The notes beneath the pieces are model-generated. The model searched no databases. It was not told the origin of the DNA and saw nothing but the letters and a program-made list of their open reading frames with translations. The position numbers and the translations under genes are program-made. From contig NZ_LBDA02000010.1 in NCBI RefSeq assembly GCF_000980885.2, positions 1 to 46,560 of the forward strand: a DNA stretch of 46,560 bases. Direction: 5' to 3'. This document shows positions 8,454 through 16,648 of this stretch, one piece after another. Within the stretch, counting starts at the first letter, position 1. Each line of letters starts with the position of its first letter. The stretch is from Streptomyces malaysiense (GTDB taxonomy: Bacteria; Actinomycetota; Actinomycetes; Streptomycetales; Streptomycetaceae).

Positions 8454-9250
8454 CGCCAGGATCCTCCTCCTTCATGGACTTCCTCGCCGGGCACCAGCCG
8501 GAGATGCTCCCCGGGAACCGGCAGCTGCCGCCGACGCAGGGGGTGATCGAGGCCCCGCACGGCACCACCATCGTGGCGGTGACCTTCCCCGGCGGCGTGG
8601 TGCTCGCCGGTGACCGCCGGGCGACGATGGGCAATGTGATCGCGCAGCGGGACATCGAGAAGGTGTTCCCGGCCGACGAGTACTCCGCGGTCGGCATCGC
8701 GGGCACCGCCGGCCTCGCCGTGGAGATGGTGAAGCTCTTCCAGCTGGAGCTGGAGCACTTCGAGAAGGTCGAGGGTGCGCAGCTGTCCCTGGAGGGCAAG
8801 GCCAACCGGCTGTCGACGATGATCCGTTCCAACCTCGGCATGGCCATGCAGGGCCTGGCCGTGGTGCCCCTGTTCGCGGGCTACGACGTGGACCGGGACA
8901 AGGGCCGTATCTTCTCGTACGACGTGACGGGCGGCCGTTCCGAGGAGCACAACTTCGCGGCGACGGGTTCGGGCTCGGTCTTCGCCCGGGGCGCGATGAA
9001 GAAGCTGTTCCGTGACGACCTGACGGAGGAGCAGGCCACCACGCTGGTGGTCCAGGCCCTCTATGACGCGGCTGACGACGACTCGGCGACCGGTGGTCCC
9101 GATGTCGCCCGCCGGATCTACCCGATCATCACCGTGATCACCGAGGACGGTTTCCGCCGGCTCACCGGGGAAGAGGCCTCCGAGATCTCCCGGTCGGTGC
9201 TCCAGCGGCGCCTGGAGGAGCCGGACGGCCCCAAGGCCGCCCTGCTCTGA
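8405..9250 (+). CDS. prcB: 20S proteasome beta subunit PrcB
   Basis: Catalytic subunit of the 20S core (two inner beta heptamers), an N-terminal-nucleophile threonine protease. GTG 8405 has AAGGAA about 6 nt upstream and lies inside the preceding nuclease gene, suggesting translational coupling. A 53-residue propeptide ends HG, and autoprocessing exposes Thr54 at [21 protein letters not shown]. The Asp and the Lys/Arg surroundings needed for catalysis are in this block. The total of 281 residues matches the Streptomyces protein as I remember it. It is followed after 61 nt by prcA; that gap contains a TTGACA at 9265-9270 and the palindrome GTGATCAC at 9273-9280, either of which could give separate control of prcA. 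Confidence 0.96.
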   Translation: MEANTRGTGRLPAAFLTPGSSSFMDFLAGHQPEMLPGNRQLPPTQGVIEAPHGTTIVAVTFPGGVVLAGDRRATMGNVIAQRDIEKVFPADEYSAVGIAGTAGLAVEMVKLFQLELEHFEKVEGAQLSLEGKANRLSTMIRSNLGMAMQGLAVVPLFAGYDVDRDKGRIFSYDVTGGRSEEHNFAATGSGSVFARGAMKKLFRDDLTEEQATTLVVQALYDAADDDSATGGPDVARRIYPIITVITEDGFRRLTGEEASEISRSVLQRRLEEPDGPKAALL

Positions 9251-9311
9251 GCGCGGCCCGGTTCTTGACAAGGTGATCACAGTGACCATGACAGAAAGGG
9301 ACGGATAACCG

Positions 9312-10061
9312 GTGTCGACGCCGTTCTATGTCTCACCTCAGCAGGCGATGGCCGACCGGGCGGAGTACGCCCGCAAGGGCATCGCGCGTGGCCGCAGCCT
9401 GGTGGTCATGCAGTACGCCGACGGCATCGTGTTCGTCGGCGAGAACCCGTCCCGCGCGCTGCACAAGTTCAGCGAGATCTACGACCGGATCGGCTTCGCG
9501 GCCGCCGGTAAGTACAACGAGTACGAGAATCTGCGCATCGGTGGTGTCCGGTACGCCGATCTGCGTGGCTACACCTATGACCGGGACGATGTGACGGCCC
9601 GCGGTCTGGCCAACGTGTACGCCCAGACGCTGGGCACCATCTTCTCCTCGGCGGCCGAGAAGCCGTACGAGGTGGAGCTGGTCGTGGCGGAGGTGGGGGA
9701 GACCCCGGAGGGTGACCAGATCTACCGGCTGCCGCACGACGGTTCCATCGTGGACGAGCACGGTTCGGTCGCGGTGGGTGGCAACGCGGAGCAGATCAGC
9801 AACTTCCTGGACCAGCGGCACCGCGACGGGATGAGTCTGGCCGAGGCGCTGAAGCTGGCGGTGCAGGCGCTGTCGCGGGACACGAACGGCGGTGAGCGGG
9901 AGATTCCGGCGGAGCGGCTGGAGGTCGCGGTGCTGGACCGTACGCGTCCGCAGAAGCGGAAGTTCAAGCGGATCGTGGGCCGTCAGCTGGCGCGCCTGCT
10001 GGAGGCGGACGGGGCGGCCGCGGCGTCGGACGGCTCGGAGGAGTCCGACGGCGCGGAGTAG
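9312..10061 (+). CDS. prcA: 20S proteasome alpha subunit PrcA
   Basis: Non-catalytic outer-ring subunit that assembles into heptamers, gates the pore and docks ARC. The N-terminus [23 protein letters not shown] contains the conserved alpha-subunit helix H0. The central block [26 protein letters not shown] and the segment [19 protein letters not shown] are typical. The 249 residues end in an acidic/Ser-rich tail. Start is GTG 9312, preceded by GAAAGGGACGG. A hairpin ends the transcript 24 nt after the stop. Confidence 0.96.
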   Translation: MSTPFYVSPQQAMADRAEYARKGIARGRSLVVMQYADGIVFVGENPSRALHKFSEIYDRIGFAAAGKYNEYENLRIGGVRYADLRGYTYDRDDVTARGLANVYAQTLGTIFSSAAEKPYEVELVVAEVGETPEGDQIYRLPHDGSIVDEHGSVAVGGNAEQISNFLDQRHRDGMSLAEALKLAVQALSRDTNGGEREIPAERLEVAVLDRTRPQKRKFKRIVGRQLARLLEADGAAAASDGSEESDGAE

Positions 10062-10084
10062 TCCGCCGCTTCCCGGTCCTCGGG

Positions 10085-10109
10085 TGCCCCGGCCCTTTCG
10101 GCCGGGGCA
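10085..10109. terminator. Terminator between prcA and the LacI-family gene
   Basis: TGCCCCGGCC (10085-10094) pairs perfectly with GGCCGGGGCA (10100-10109) around a CTTTC loop, followed by TTTCGCG. It lies between convergent genes and could serve both directions. Confidence 0.75.
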
Positions 10110-10117
10110 TTTCGCGT

Positions 10118-11140
10118 TCAGCCCTGGTGGGTCCTCGGGGGCGCGGTGGAGCCCCGTAGGACGAGCTGGACGGGGATGTCTCCGCTCGTGGGCTCGTTGC
10201 CTTCCAGGACGGCGAGGAGGGCGTGCATGCCGCGTTCGCCGAAGAGTTCGGCGTCGAGGTGGACGGTGGTGAGTTCGGGGTCGAGGGCGGTGGCGAGGGC
10301 GAGGTCGTCGAGGCCGGTGACGGAGATGTCGTCGGGGACGCGCAGGCCGAGGCGGCGGGCGGCCTTGTAGGCGCCGGCGGCGAGTTTGTCGTCGTCGCAG
10401 ACGATGGCGGTGGGGCAGGGGCCGGGGGTGGTGAGGGCGGCTTCGGCGGCGGTGCGGGCGCCGTCGATGGAGATGGGCGCGCGGGCGGTGCTCAGTTCGG
10501 TGCCGGGTGTGGCGGCGAGGCGGGTGGTGAGTTCGCGGGCGCGGGCCTCGAAGGTCCAGGAGGGTACGTCGGCGGCCAGGTGCAGGATGCGTCGGTGGCC
10601 GAGGCCGAGGAGGTGGTCGGCGACCTGGCGGATGCCGTCGGCGATGTCGAGGTTGACGGTGGCGGCGCCGGGGCTGGCGGTGGGGTCGCTGTCGAGCATG
10701 ACGAGGGGGAGGCGGTCGCCGCGGATGGCGGTGAGGGCGTCGGCGGCCATGGAGGAGGCGAGGACGCCGTCGAGGGCGGCCTGGGCGGAGGCGAAGGGGT
10801 CGCGGGCGGGGCCGATGCCTTCGGGGGAGGGGTAGAGGACGACGCCGAAGCCGTGCTGGGCGGCGACGCGGGCGGCGCCGGTGTAGACGCCGGCGAAGAA
10901 CTCGGTGGTGAGGGCGGGGACGACGAGGAGGACGGTGCGGGTGCGGCCGAGGCGGAGGTTGCGGGCGGCGAGGTTGGGGCGGTAGTCGAGGGCGCGGGCG
11001 GCCTGGCGGACGCGTTCGGCGGTGGCTTCGGAGACCCGGCCGCGCCATTTGTCGCCGAGGACGAGGGAGACGGCGGCCTGGGAGACGCCGGCGGCGTGGG
11101 CCACGTCGCGGCTGGTGGGTCGGGTGCTGCTGCGTGCCAC
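10118..11140 (-). CDS. LacI-family transcriptional regulator
   Basis: 340-residue repressor-type protein. The N-terminal helix-turn-helix is TSRDVAHAAGVSQAAVSLVL, and the hinge helix region is VRQAARALDYRPNLAARNLR. The rest is a periplasmic-binding-protein-like effector domain (VLLVVPALTTEFFAGVYTGA; the tail PVQLVLRGSTAPP is typical). The effector is not predictable from sequence; sugars or nucleosides are usual. It is divergent from an MFS gene, with an inverted repeat between them, so it most likely controls that transporter and itself. It interrupts the proteasome cluster between prcA and pafA. Confidence 0.88.
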   Translation of the reverse strand: MARSSTRPTSRDVAHAAGVSQAAVSLVLGDKWRGRVSEATAERVRQAARALDYRPNLAARNLRLGRTRTVLLVVPALTTEFFAGVYTGAARVAAQHGFGVVLYPSPEGIGPARDPFASAQAALDGVLASSMAADALTAIRGDRLPLVMLDSDPTASPGAATVNLDIADGIRQVADHLLGLGHRRILHLAADVPSWTFEARARELTTRLAATPGTELSTARAPISIDGARTAAEAALTTPGPCPTAIVCDDDKLAAGAYKAARRLGLRVPDDISVTGLDDLALATALDPELTTVHLDAELFGERGMHALLAVLEGNEPTSGDIPVQLVLRGSTAPPRTHQG

Positions 11141-11185
11141 GGGTGGGCCTGCTCCTTCGCCTGGACGCCTGAACAGCGCACATGG

Positions 11186-11212
11186 TACGTATGAGAGCGG
11201 AAGTTATACGTA
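11186..11212. promoter_or_regulatory. Inverted repeat, candidate LacI-family operator
   Basis: TACGTAT (11186-11192) and ATACGTA (11206-11212) form perfect 7-bp arms separated by 13 nt, in the 121-bp space between the divergent LacI-family and MFS genes. The sequence is conspicuously AT-rich for this genome. Confidence 0.55.
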
Positions 11213-11261
11213 ACACTCGGGGCGCGGGGCGCCCGGTGCGAGCCACGGGAGGCGCCGCGAC

Positions 11262-12521
11262 ATGGCCACGGGTTATCTGGAGATACTCCGGGCGCGGCAT
11301 GCGCTGCGGCTGCTGACGGGCACGCTGGTGGGCCGGTTGCCGAACGCGACGGCGGCGATCGCGCTGGTGCTGTTCGTGCGGGCCTCGGGCGGTACGTACA
11401 GCCTGGCGGGCGCTCTGGCGGCGGTGTACGGCGTCGCGAACGCGGTGGGGCAGCCGGTGCTGGGCCGGCTGGTGGATTTGTACGGGCAGCCGCGGGTGCA
11501 GCTGCCCGCGGCGGTGCTGGCGGCGCTGTCGATGACGGTGTTCGCGTTCGCGGGCATCGGTCCGCTGCCGCTGGCGTACGCGGCGGTGGCGGCCTCGGGG
11601 CTGTGCGCGCCGCCGCTGGAGGGCGGGCTGCGGGCGTTGTGGCCGTCGGTGCTGCGGGGCGAGGAGCAGGTGCACTCGGCCTACGCGATGGACGCGGTGG
11701 CGCAGGAGGTCATGTTCACGGTGGGGCCGCTGCTGGTGACGGTGTGCGCGGCGGTGTGGGACGCGCGGGCGGCGCTGCTGGTGCTGAACGCGCTGGGGGT
11801 GCTGGGCGCGCTGTCGGTGGTGGTGTCGGCGCCGTCGCGGGCGTGGCGGTCGGCGCCGCGGGAGGCGCACTGGCTGGGTGCGTTGCGTTCGCGGGGGCTG
11901 CTGGTGCTGCTGGCGGCGTTCCTGTTCGTGGGGATCGCGCTGGGTTCGATCACGGTGGCGTCGGTGTCGTACGCGGACGGTCATGGCGGGGACGCGGTGT
12001 ACGGCTGGTTGATGGCGGGGCTGGGGCTGGGTGCGCTGGTGGGTGGTTCGGTGTACGGGGCGCGGCAGTGGGCGGGGGCGCCGGAGGGGCGACTGCGGGT
12101 GCTGGTGGCGCTTCTGGCGGTGTGTTATCTGCCGTTGATGCTGATGCCGGGTGCCGTGGGGATGGTGTTGCTGTCGGTGGTGTCGGGGGTGTTCCTGGCG
12201 CCGTGTATCGCGTGCGCGTTCATCCTGGTGGACCGGCATGCGCCGAGGGGTACGGTCACGGAGGCGTTCTCGTGGCTGGTGACGACGTTCACGGTGGGTG
12301 CGTCGGTGGGTACGGGGCTGGCGGGGCCGGTGGTGCAGGCCGGTGGCACGGTGTGGGGTTTCGCGGTGCCGGGCGCGGCGGGGGCGGTGTCGTTGCTGGT
12401 GTTGCTGGCGACCGGACGGGTCCTCGCAGCTCCTGTGCGGGGCGCGGTGGTTGCGGCTTCATCGGAAAATGATCCAAATCGTGCTGTCGAACCCCGTTTC
12501 AGCTCAACGGATCGGGCGTAA
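11262..12521 (+). CDS. Major facilitator superfamily transporter
   Basis: 419-residue membrane protein with about 12 hydrophobic segments, and the MFS A-like loop GVANAVGQPVLGRLVDLYGQPRVQL between helices 2 and 3. GGGAGG lies 8-9 nt before the ATG. The substrate is not evident; the overall look is of a drug/sugar efflux-type MFS protein. Control by the divergent LacI-family protein is inferred from the shared intergenic inverted repeat. The stop is only 9 nt before pafA, whose -10-like box lies within this gene's end. Confidence 0.85.
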   Translation: MATGYLEILRARHALRLLTGTLVGRLPNATAAIALVLFVRASGGTYSLAGALAAVYGVANAVGQPVLGRLVDLYGQPRVQLPAAVLAALSMTVFAFAGIGPLPLAYAAVAASGLCAPPLEGGLRALWPSVLRGEEQVHSAYAMDAVAQEVMFTVGPLLVTVCAAVWDARAALLVLNALGVLGALSVVVSAPSRAWRSAPREAHWLGALRSRGLLVLLAAFLFVGIALGSITVASVSYADGHGGDAVYGWLMAGLGLGALVGGSVYGARQWAGAPEGRLRVLVALLAVCYLPLMLMPGAVGMVLLSVVSGVFLAPCIACAFILVDRHAPRGTVTEAFSWLVTTFTVGASVGTGLAGPVVQAGGTVWGFAVPGAAGAVSLLVLLATGRVLAAPVRGAVVAASSENDPNRAVEPRFSSTDRA

Positions 12522-12524
12522 TGT
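12519..12524 (+). promoter_or_regulatory. -10 box (TAATGT) of a probable leaderless pafA transcript
   Basis: TAATGT ends 6 nt before the pafA ATG at 12531, and no Shine-Dalgarno sequence is present. The -35 region is weak (around 12496, GTTTCA). It overlaps the MFS stop codon. Confidence 0.4.
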
Positions 12525-12530
12525 TCCCTC

Positions 12531-13892
12531 ATGGACCGCCGCATTTTCGGGCTGGAGAACGAGTACGGCGTCACGTGCACGTTCAGGGGACAGCGCCGCC
12601 TGTCGCCTGACGAGGTGGCGCGGTACCTCTTCCGCCGTGTCGTGTCATGGGGCCGCAGCAGCAATGTCTTTCTGCGCAACGGCGCCCGGCTGTATCTCGA
12701 CGTGGGCTCACATCCGGAATACGCGACACCCGAGTGTGACAATGTGATCGAACTGGTCACCCACGACAAGGCCGGCGAGCGCATTCTCGAGGGACTCCTG
12801 GTGGACGCGGAACGACGCCTGCACGAGGAGGGAATCGCGGGCGACGTCTACCTCTTCAAGAACAACACCGATTCGGCGGGTAACTCGTACGGCTGCCATG
12901 AGAACTATCTGGTGGCGCGGCACGGCGAGTTCTCCCGGCTCGCGGACATTCTGATCCCGTTCCTGGTCACGCGGCAGTTGCTGTGCGGCGCGGGCAAGGT
13001 GCTGCAGACTCCGCGGGGTGCCGTGTACTGCGTGAGCCAGCGTGCCGAGCACATCTGGGAGGGCGTGTCGTCGGCGACGACGCGTTCCCGGCCGATCATC
13101 AACACCCGTGACGAGCCGCACGCGGACGCGGAGCGCTACCGCCGGCTGCACGTCATCGTGGGCGACTCGAACATGTCGGAGACGACGATGCTGCTGAAGG
13201 TCGGGGCGACCGACCTGGTGCTGCGGATGATCGAGGCGGGCACGGTGATGCGGGACCTGACCCTGGAGAACCCGATCCGGGCGATCCGTGAGGTCAGTCA
13301 TGACGTCACGGGGCGGCGCAAGGTGCGTCTGGCCAGTGGCCGGGAGGCGTCGGCGCTGGAGGTGCAGCGCGAGTACTTCGACAAGGCGGTGGACTTCTGC
13401 GACCGCCGCGGGATCCGTACGGGGACGGTCGAGCGGGTCCTGGAGCTGTGGGGCCGCACCCTGGACGCGATCGAGTCGGAGGAGCTGGACCGGATCGAGA
13501 CCGAGATCGACTGGGTGATGAAGTACAAGCTCATCGAGCGGTACCGGGCCAAGCACAACATGACGATGTCGCATCCCCGGGTCGCGCAGATAGACCTCGC
13601 GTATCACGACATCCACCGCCGGCGCGGGTTGTACTACCTGCTGGAGAAGAAGGGTCAGGCGGCGCGGATCTGCAATGACGTGCGGATCTTCGAGGGCAAG
13701 TCGGTTCCGCCGCAGACGACTCGGGCGCGGTTGCGCGGTGACTTCATCCGGCGGGCGCAGGAGCAGCGCCGGGATTTCACGGTGGACTGGGTGCATCTGA
13801 AGCTGAACGACCAGGCGCAGCGCACCGTGTTGTGCAAGGACCCGTTCCGTTCGGTGGACGACCGGGTGGAGAAGCTGATCGCCGGAATGTAG
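12531..13892 (+). CDS. pafA: Pup-protein ligase PafA
   Basis: ATP-dependent ligase that phosphorylates the C-terminal Glu of Pup and couples it to lysine side chains of substrates. It is a 453-residue glutamine-synthetase-fold protein starting [14 protein letters not shown], with the catalytic/metal Glu at position 9. Further motifs are [30 protein letters not shown] and [17 protein letters not shown]. Unlike Dop it lacks the insertion before NGARLYLD. It is separated from dop by the pup-prcBA operon and the LacI/MFS pair. Transcription could come from the MFS gene or from a leaderless promoter. A long hairpin follows. Confidence 0.96.
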   Translation: MDRRIFGLENEYGVTCTFRGQRRLSPDEVARYLFRRVVSWGRSSNVFLRNGARLYLDVGSHPEYATPECDNVIELVTHDKAGERILEGLLVDAERRLHEEGIAGDVYLFKNNTDSAGNSYGCHENYLVARHGEFSRLADILIPFLVTRQLLCGAGKVLQTPRGAVYCVSQRAEHIWEGVSSATTRSRPIINTRDEPHADAERYRRLHVIVGDSNMSETTMLLKVGATDLVLRMIEAGTVMRDLTLENPIRAIREVSHDVTGRRKVRLASGREASALEVQREYFDKAVDFCDRRGIRTGTVERVLELWGRTLDAIESEELDRIETEIDWVMKYKLIERYRAKHNMTMSHPRVAQIDLAYHDIHRRRGLYYLLEKKGQAARICNDVRIFEGKSVPPQTTRARLRGDFIRRAQEQRRDFTVDWVHLKLNDQAQRTVLCKDPFRSVDDRVEKLIAGM

Positions 13893-13913
13893 CCGTCCGG
13901 CTGGTTCTGGTGG

Positions 13914-13951
13914 GTGTGGCGTCGCGGTGCCGGTGTGCCGCGGCGCCACAC
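13914..13951 (+). terminator. Hairpin downstream of pafA
   Basis: GTGTGGCG (13914-13921) pairs with CGCCACAC (13944-13951). After a wobble pair, CGCGG (13923-13927) pairs with CCGCG (13938-13942). The result is a 14-pair stem with a 10-nt loop and no T-run. Confidence 0.6.
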
Positions 13952-13974
13952 GCGCGTCGTGCGTTTCGCGTGCG

Positions 13975-14008
13975 GCGTCGGTGTCGGTGTCGGTGTCGGT
14001 CGTAGAGT
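13975..14008 (+). promoter_or_regulatory. GTGTCG tandem repeat with TAGAGT -10 upstream of the FKBP lipoprotein gene
   Basis: Three perfect GTGTCG units at 13981-13998, preceded by the variant GCGTCG and followed by GTCG, then TAGAGT at 14003-14008. The repeat creates overlapping TGTCGGTG boxes. The nearest one is 7 nt from TAGAGT, one short of the 8-nt RecA-NDp spacing. It is probably the promoter region of the lipoprotein gene; damage control is doubtful. Confidence 0.4.
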
Positions 14009-14053
14009 TGCGCGCACGTCATCCGCAAGACCGACCGATTACGAGGCTCTTCC

Positions 14054-15055
14054 GTGCGCCGACGTTCGCTTCTTCTCGCCAGTGTTCCCGCTGGACTGGT
14101 CACGCTCGCCGGGTGTGGTGGCAAGTCCGGTTCGGGTCAGGCCGGTACGTCTCCTTCGCCCTCGGCGCCGAGTGTGCCGCCACCCAAGATCGTGGACGGT
14201 CCGCTGCCGGCGATCACGGCGGGTACGCGGTTCGGTGAGAAGCCGACCGTGGCGAAGGGCACGGGTGCGCCGTCGAAGAATCTGGCGGTGCGGACGGCGA
14301 TCCCGGGCACGGGTCGCGCGGTCGCGGAGAACGACTTCATCCAGGCGAACTATCTGGGCCAGATCTGGGACACCGGCAAGGTGTTCGACAATTCGTACGA
14401 CCGGCATGCGCCGCTGGTGATGCAGTTGGCGCAGGGCAGTCTGATCGACGGCTGGCGGTATGGGCTGGTCGGGAAGAAGACGGGCAGCCGGGTGGAGCTC
14501 GCGGTGCCGCCGACCTGGGGTTACGGCAAGGCGGGTAATCCGCAGGCGGGGATCAAGGGGACGGACACGCTGGTGTTCGTCGTCGATGTGATCGATTCGT
14601 TCAACTCGAAGAGTTCGGCGCACGGCAAGGCCGTTCCGCAGGACGATCCGGCGCTGCCGAAGGTCTCCACGGTCACCGACGGCTCGGTTCCGGTGGTCAA
14701 GGTGCCGCACACGAGCGCGCCGGACAAGCTGGTCTCCACGTATGTGCTGGAGGGCGCCGGTCCGCGGCTGAAGGCGGATCAGGCGGTGCTGTGCCAGTTC
14801 CAGGGGCTCGTGTGGGAGAGCGGCAAGACGTTCCAGCGGACGTACGGTTCGGGGCGGTTGAGCCAGTTCTCGCTGTCGCAGATGCAGGACACGGTCAAGG
14901 GCCTCGCGCAGGGGCTGGTCGGCAAGAAGGTGGGCAGCCGGGTGCTGGTGGTGGTGCCGCCGCAGTTGGCGTACGGCGACAACCCGCCGAGCGGCAGCCC
15001 GGTCGGCAAGGGGGCGACGCTGGTGTTCACGGTGGACGTCCTGGCGGCGATGTAG
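14054..15055 (+). CDS. FKBP-type peptidyl-prolyl isomerase lipoprotein with two FKBP domains
   Basis: Exported prolyl isomerase or chaperone anchored to the membrane. The N-terminus MRRRSLLLASVPAGLVTLAGCGG is a lipoprotein signal with lipobox LAGC and an RRR motif. Two FKBP domains follow: one at about residues 80-175 (IQANYLGQIWDTGKVFDNSYDR ... GYGKAGNPQAGI) and one at about 225-333 (GLVWESGKTFQRTYGSG ... AYGDNPPSGSPVGKG). Both keep the family framework, but several drug-pocket aromatics look substituted, so activity of each domain is uncertain. Start GTG 14054 with GAGG about 8 nt upstream. It is followed by a cytosolic FKBP; the pair is a constant neighbour of pafA/pafBC in Streptomyces, as far as I recall. 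Confidence 0.87.
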   Translation: MRRRSLLLASVPAGLVTLAGCGGKSGSGQAGTSPSPSAPSVPPPKIVDGPLPAITAGTRFGEKPTVAKGTGAPSKNLAVRTAIPGTGRAVAENDFIQANYLGQIWDTGKVFDNSYDRHAPLVMQLAQGSLIDGWRYGLVGKKTGSRVELAVPPTWGYGKAGNPQAGIKGTDTLVFVVDVIDSFNSKSSAHGKAVPQDDPALPKVSTVTDGSVPVVKVPHTSAPDKLVSTYVLEGAGPRLKADQAVLCQFQGLVWESGKTFQRTYGSGRLSQFSLSQMQDTVKGLAQGLVGKKVGSRVLVVVPPQLAYGDNPPSGSPVGKGATLVFTVDVLAAM

Positions 15056-15137
15056 GTGGTGTCCGTGTCGGGCGGTGGGGGTGCGGGGATGAAAGACTGT
15101 CCGTGTTTCGTGTCGTACCTACGCAGGAGCTTTTGAC

Positions 15138-15509
15138 GTGAACATCGAGAAGCCCGAGATCGACTTCCCCGAGGGCGACGCCCCGAAGGACCTTGAGATC
15201 AAGGACATCTGGGAGGGCGAGGGGCCGGTCGCGCAGGCGGGTCAGAACGTGACCGTGCACTACGTCGGTGTCGCCTTCAGCACCGGTGAGGAGTTCGACG
15301 CCAGCTGGAACCGGGGCACCCCGTTCCGCTTCCCGCTGGGTGGCGGCCGTGTCATCGCGGGCTGGGACCGCGGTGTGCAGGGCATGAAGGTCGGTGGCCG
15401 CCGCCGGCTGACCATTCCGGCCCACCTCGCCTACGGCGACCAGAGCCCGACCCCGGCGATCAAGCCGGGCGAGACGCTGATCTTCGTGGTGGACCTGCTC
15501 GCGGTCTGA
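15138..15509 (+). CDS. FKBP-type peptidyl-prolyl cis-trans isomerase, cytosolic
   Basis: Single-domain FK506-binding-protein isomerase of 123 residues, the usual minimal size. Core motifs: VTVHYVGVAFSTGEEFDASW, FRFPLGGGRVIAGWDRGVQG (with the pocket Trp) and AYGDQSPTPAIKPGETLIFVVDLL. No signal peptide. GTG 15138 follows AGGAG by 9 nt. Ends at a strong hairpin before pafB. Confidence 0.92.
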   Translation: MNIEKPEIDFPEGDAPKDLEIKDIWEGEGPVAQAGQNVTVHYVGVAFSTGEEFDASWNRGTPFRFPLGGGRVIAGWDRGVQGMKVGGRRRLTIPAHLAYGDQSPTPAIKPGETLIFVVDLLAV

Positions 15510-15555
15510 GCCGTACCCGAGCCGGCGGCCGTTTCCGACCGGATCCGACCGTCCG

Positions 15556-15583
15556 GGGCCCATGCCTGTCCGGGCATGGGCCC
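15556..15583 (+). terminator. Intrinsic terminator after the cytosolic FKBP gene
   Basis: GGGCCCATGCC (15556-15566) pairs perfectly with GGCATGGGCCC (15573-15583) around a 6-nt loop, followed by TCGGCTTTT. One of the clearest terminators in the window. Confidence 0.85.
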
Positions 15584-15590
15584 TCGGCTT

Positions 15591-15618
15591 TTGTCCCCGC
15601 GCCCGGGAGCGGTACGGT
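15591..15618 (+). promoter_or_regulatory. Candidate pafBC promoter
   Basis: TTGTCC (15591-15596) and TACGGT (15613-15618) with a 16-nt spacer, 39 nt before the pafB start. It fits a housekeeping-type promoter. The TTGTC start recalls the RecA-NDp box, but the sequence after it and the spacing to TACGGT do not fit that consensus. Confidence 0.45.
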
Positions 15619-15656
15619 CGACGGTCGGAAGCACAAACAGAAGGCGAAGGGCGTCG

Positions 15657-16634
15657 ATGGCCATTGCCAAGGCCGAGCGGCTGATGAACCTCGCGCTGTG
15701 CCTGCTCGGCGCGCGGCGGCCGCTCAGCAAGCGCGAGCTGCGCGACTCCGTCGAGGCGTACGTCGAATCAGTGCGGCCCGAGCGGGGCGGGACCGGCAGC
15801 GACGACTCCTTCAACCGGATGTTCGAACGCGACAAGGACGATCTGCGCGAGCTGGGTCTGGTCATCGAGACCGTCGAGAACCTCGACGGCGAGATCGGCT
15901 ATCTCGCCCGCCGCGACAGCAACCGGCTGCCGCCGATCACCCTGGACGCCGAGGAGGCCGCCGCGCTGGGCCTCGCGGCCAAGGTCTGGCAGCAGGCCCG
16001 GCTCGCCGGTGCCGCCAGCGGGGCCCTGCAGAAGCTGCGCGCCGCCGGGCTGCCCGAGGACGTCGACCCCTACGAGGGGCATGCCGCGCTGGAGCCGCGC
16101 ATCCCGGTGCACGAGGCCGCCTTCGAGCCGCTGATGCTGGCCTGCCGCGACCGCCGCCCGGTCCTGTTCGACTACCGCAAGGCGTCCGCCGCCCACCCGG
16201 AGCCCCGGCACGTCGAGCCGTGGGCGCTGGAGTGCTGGCGCGGCCACTGGTACCTGGCCGGCTTCGACCGGGGGCGGGGCGCCGAGCGGGTCTTCCGGCT
16301 GTCCCGGATCACCGGCAAGGTCCGCTCGCGCGGTACGGGCTTCACCGCGCCCGTGCCCGACGTGGTGACCGTGCGCGAGACCGTCGCGGGCTGGGCGGGT
16401 GAGACGGCCGACCGCTCGGCGCTGATCCGGCTGCGGTCCGGCTCCGGGTACCCGCTGCGGGCGAAGGCCGCGAAGGTCCGGGAACTCGGGGACGGCTGGG
16501 ACGAGTTGGAGATTCCGTACGGCCACGGTCTGGACGCCTGGCTGGTGGAGTTCGGGCCCGATGTGGTGGTCGTCGAGCCGGCCGAGCTGCGGGCCGACGT
16601 GGTGGACCGGCTGCGCGCCGTGGCCAAGGGCTGA
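15657..16634 (+). CDS. pafB: PafB, WYL-domain transcriptional activator subunit
   Basis: In mycobacteria PafB and PafC form a heterodimeric activator of the RecA/LexA-independent DNA-damage response, recognising TTGTCRGTG-type promoters and sensing single-stranded DNA through WYL domains. This 325-residue protein has an N-terminal winged helix-turn-helix (AERLMNLALCLLGARRPLSKRELRDSV; FNRMFERDKDDLRELGL) and a central WYL domain (VLFDYRKAS ... WHYLAGFDRGRGAERVFRLSRI; the WYL signature reads WYL in GHWYLAGFD). The ATG at 15657 has GAAGG upstream, and an earlier in-frame start at 15576 lies in the terminator. pafC follows after 14 nt. Confidence 0.92.
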   Translation: MAIAKAERLMNLALCLLGARRPLSKRELRDSVEAYVESVRPERGGTGSDDSFNRMFERDKDDLRELGLVIETVENLDGEIGYLARRDSNRLPPITLDAEEAAALGLAAKVWQQARLAGAASGALQKLRAAGLPEDVDPYEGHAALEPRIPVHEAAFEPLMLACRDRRPVLFDYRKASAAHPEPRHVEPWALECWRGHWYLAGFDRGRGAERVFRLSRITGKVRSRGTGFTAPVPDVVTVRETVAGWAGETADRSALIRLRSGSGYPLRAKAAKVRELGDGWDELEIPYGHGLDAWLVEFGPDVVVVEPAELRADVVDRLRAVAKG

Positions 16635-16648
16635 GGGGGAGCGGGACT

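Noticed and set aside
9333..12239. A 968-codon open frame on the minus strand spanning prcA, the LacI gene and the MFS gene
   Set aside because: Composition is Arg/Pro/His-rich, with no domain and no ribosome binding site, and it overlays three well-supported genes. It results from high GC third-position bias.
13975..14001. CRISPR-like short repeat
   Set aside because: A 6-bp tandem repeat without spacers; no cas genes in the window.
15591..15618. RecA-NDp promoter for pafB
   Set aside because: TTGTC is present, but the R-GTG part and the 8-nt spacing to the -10 are not.
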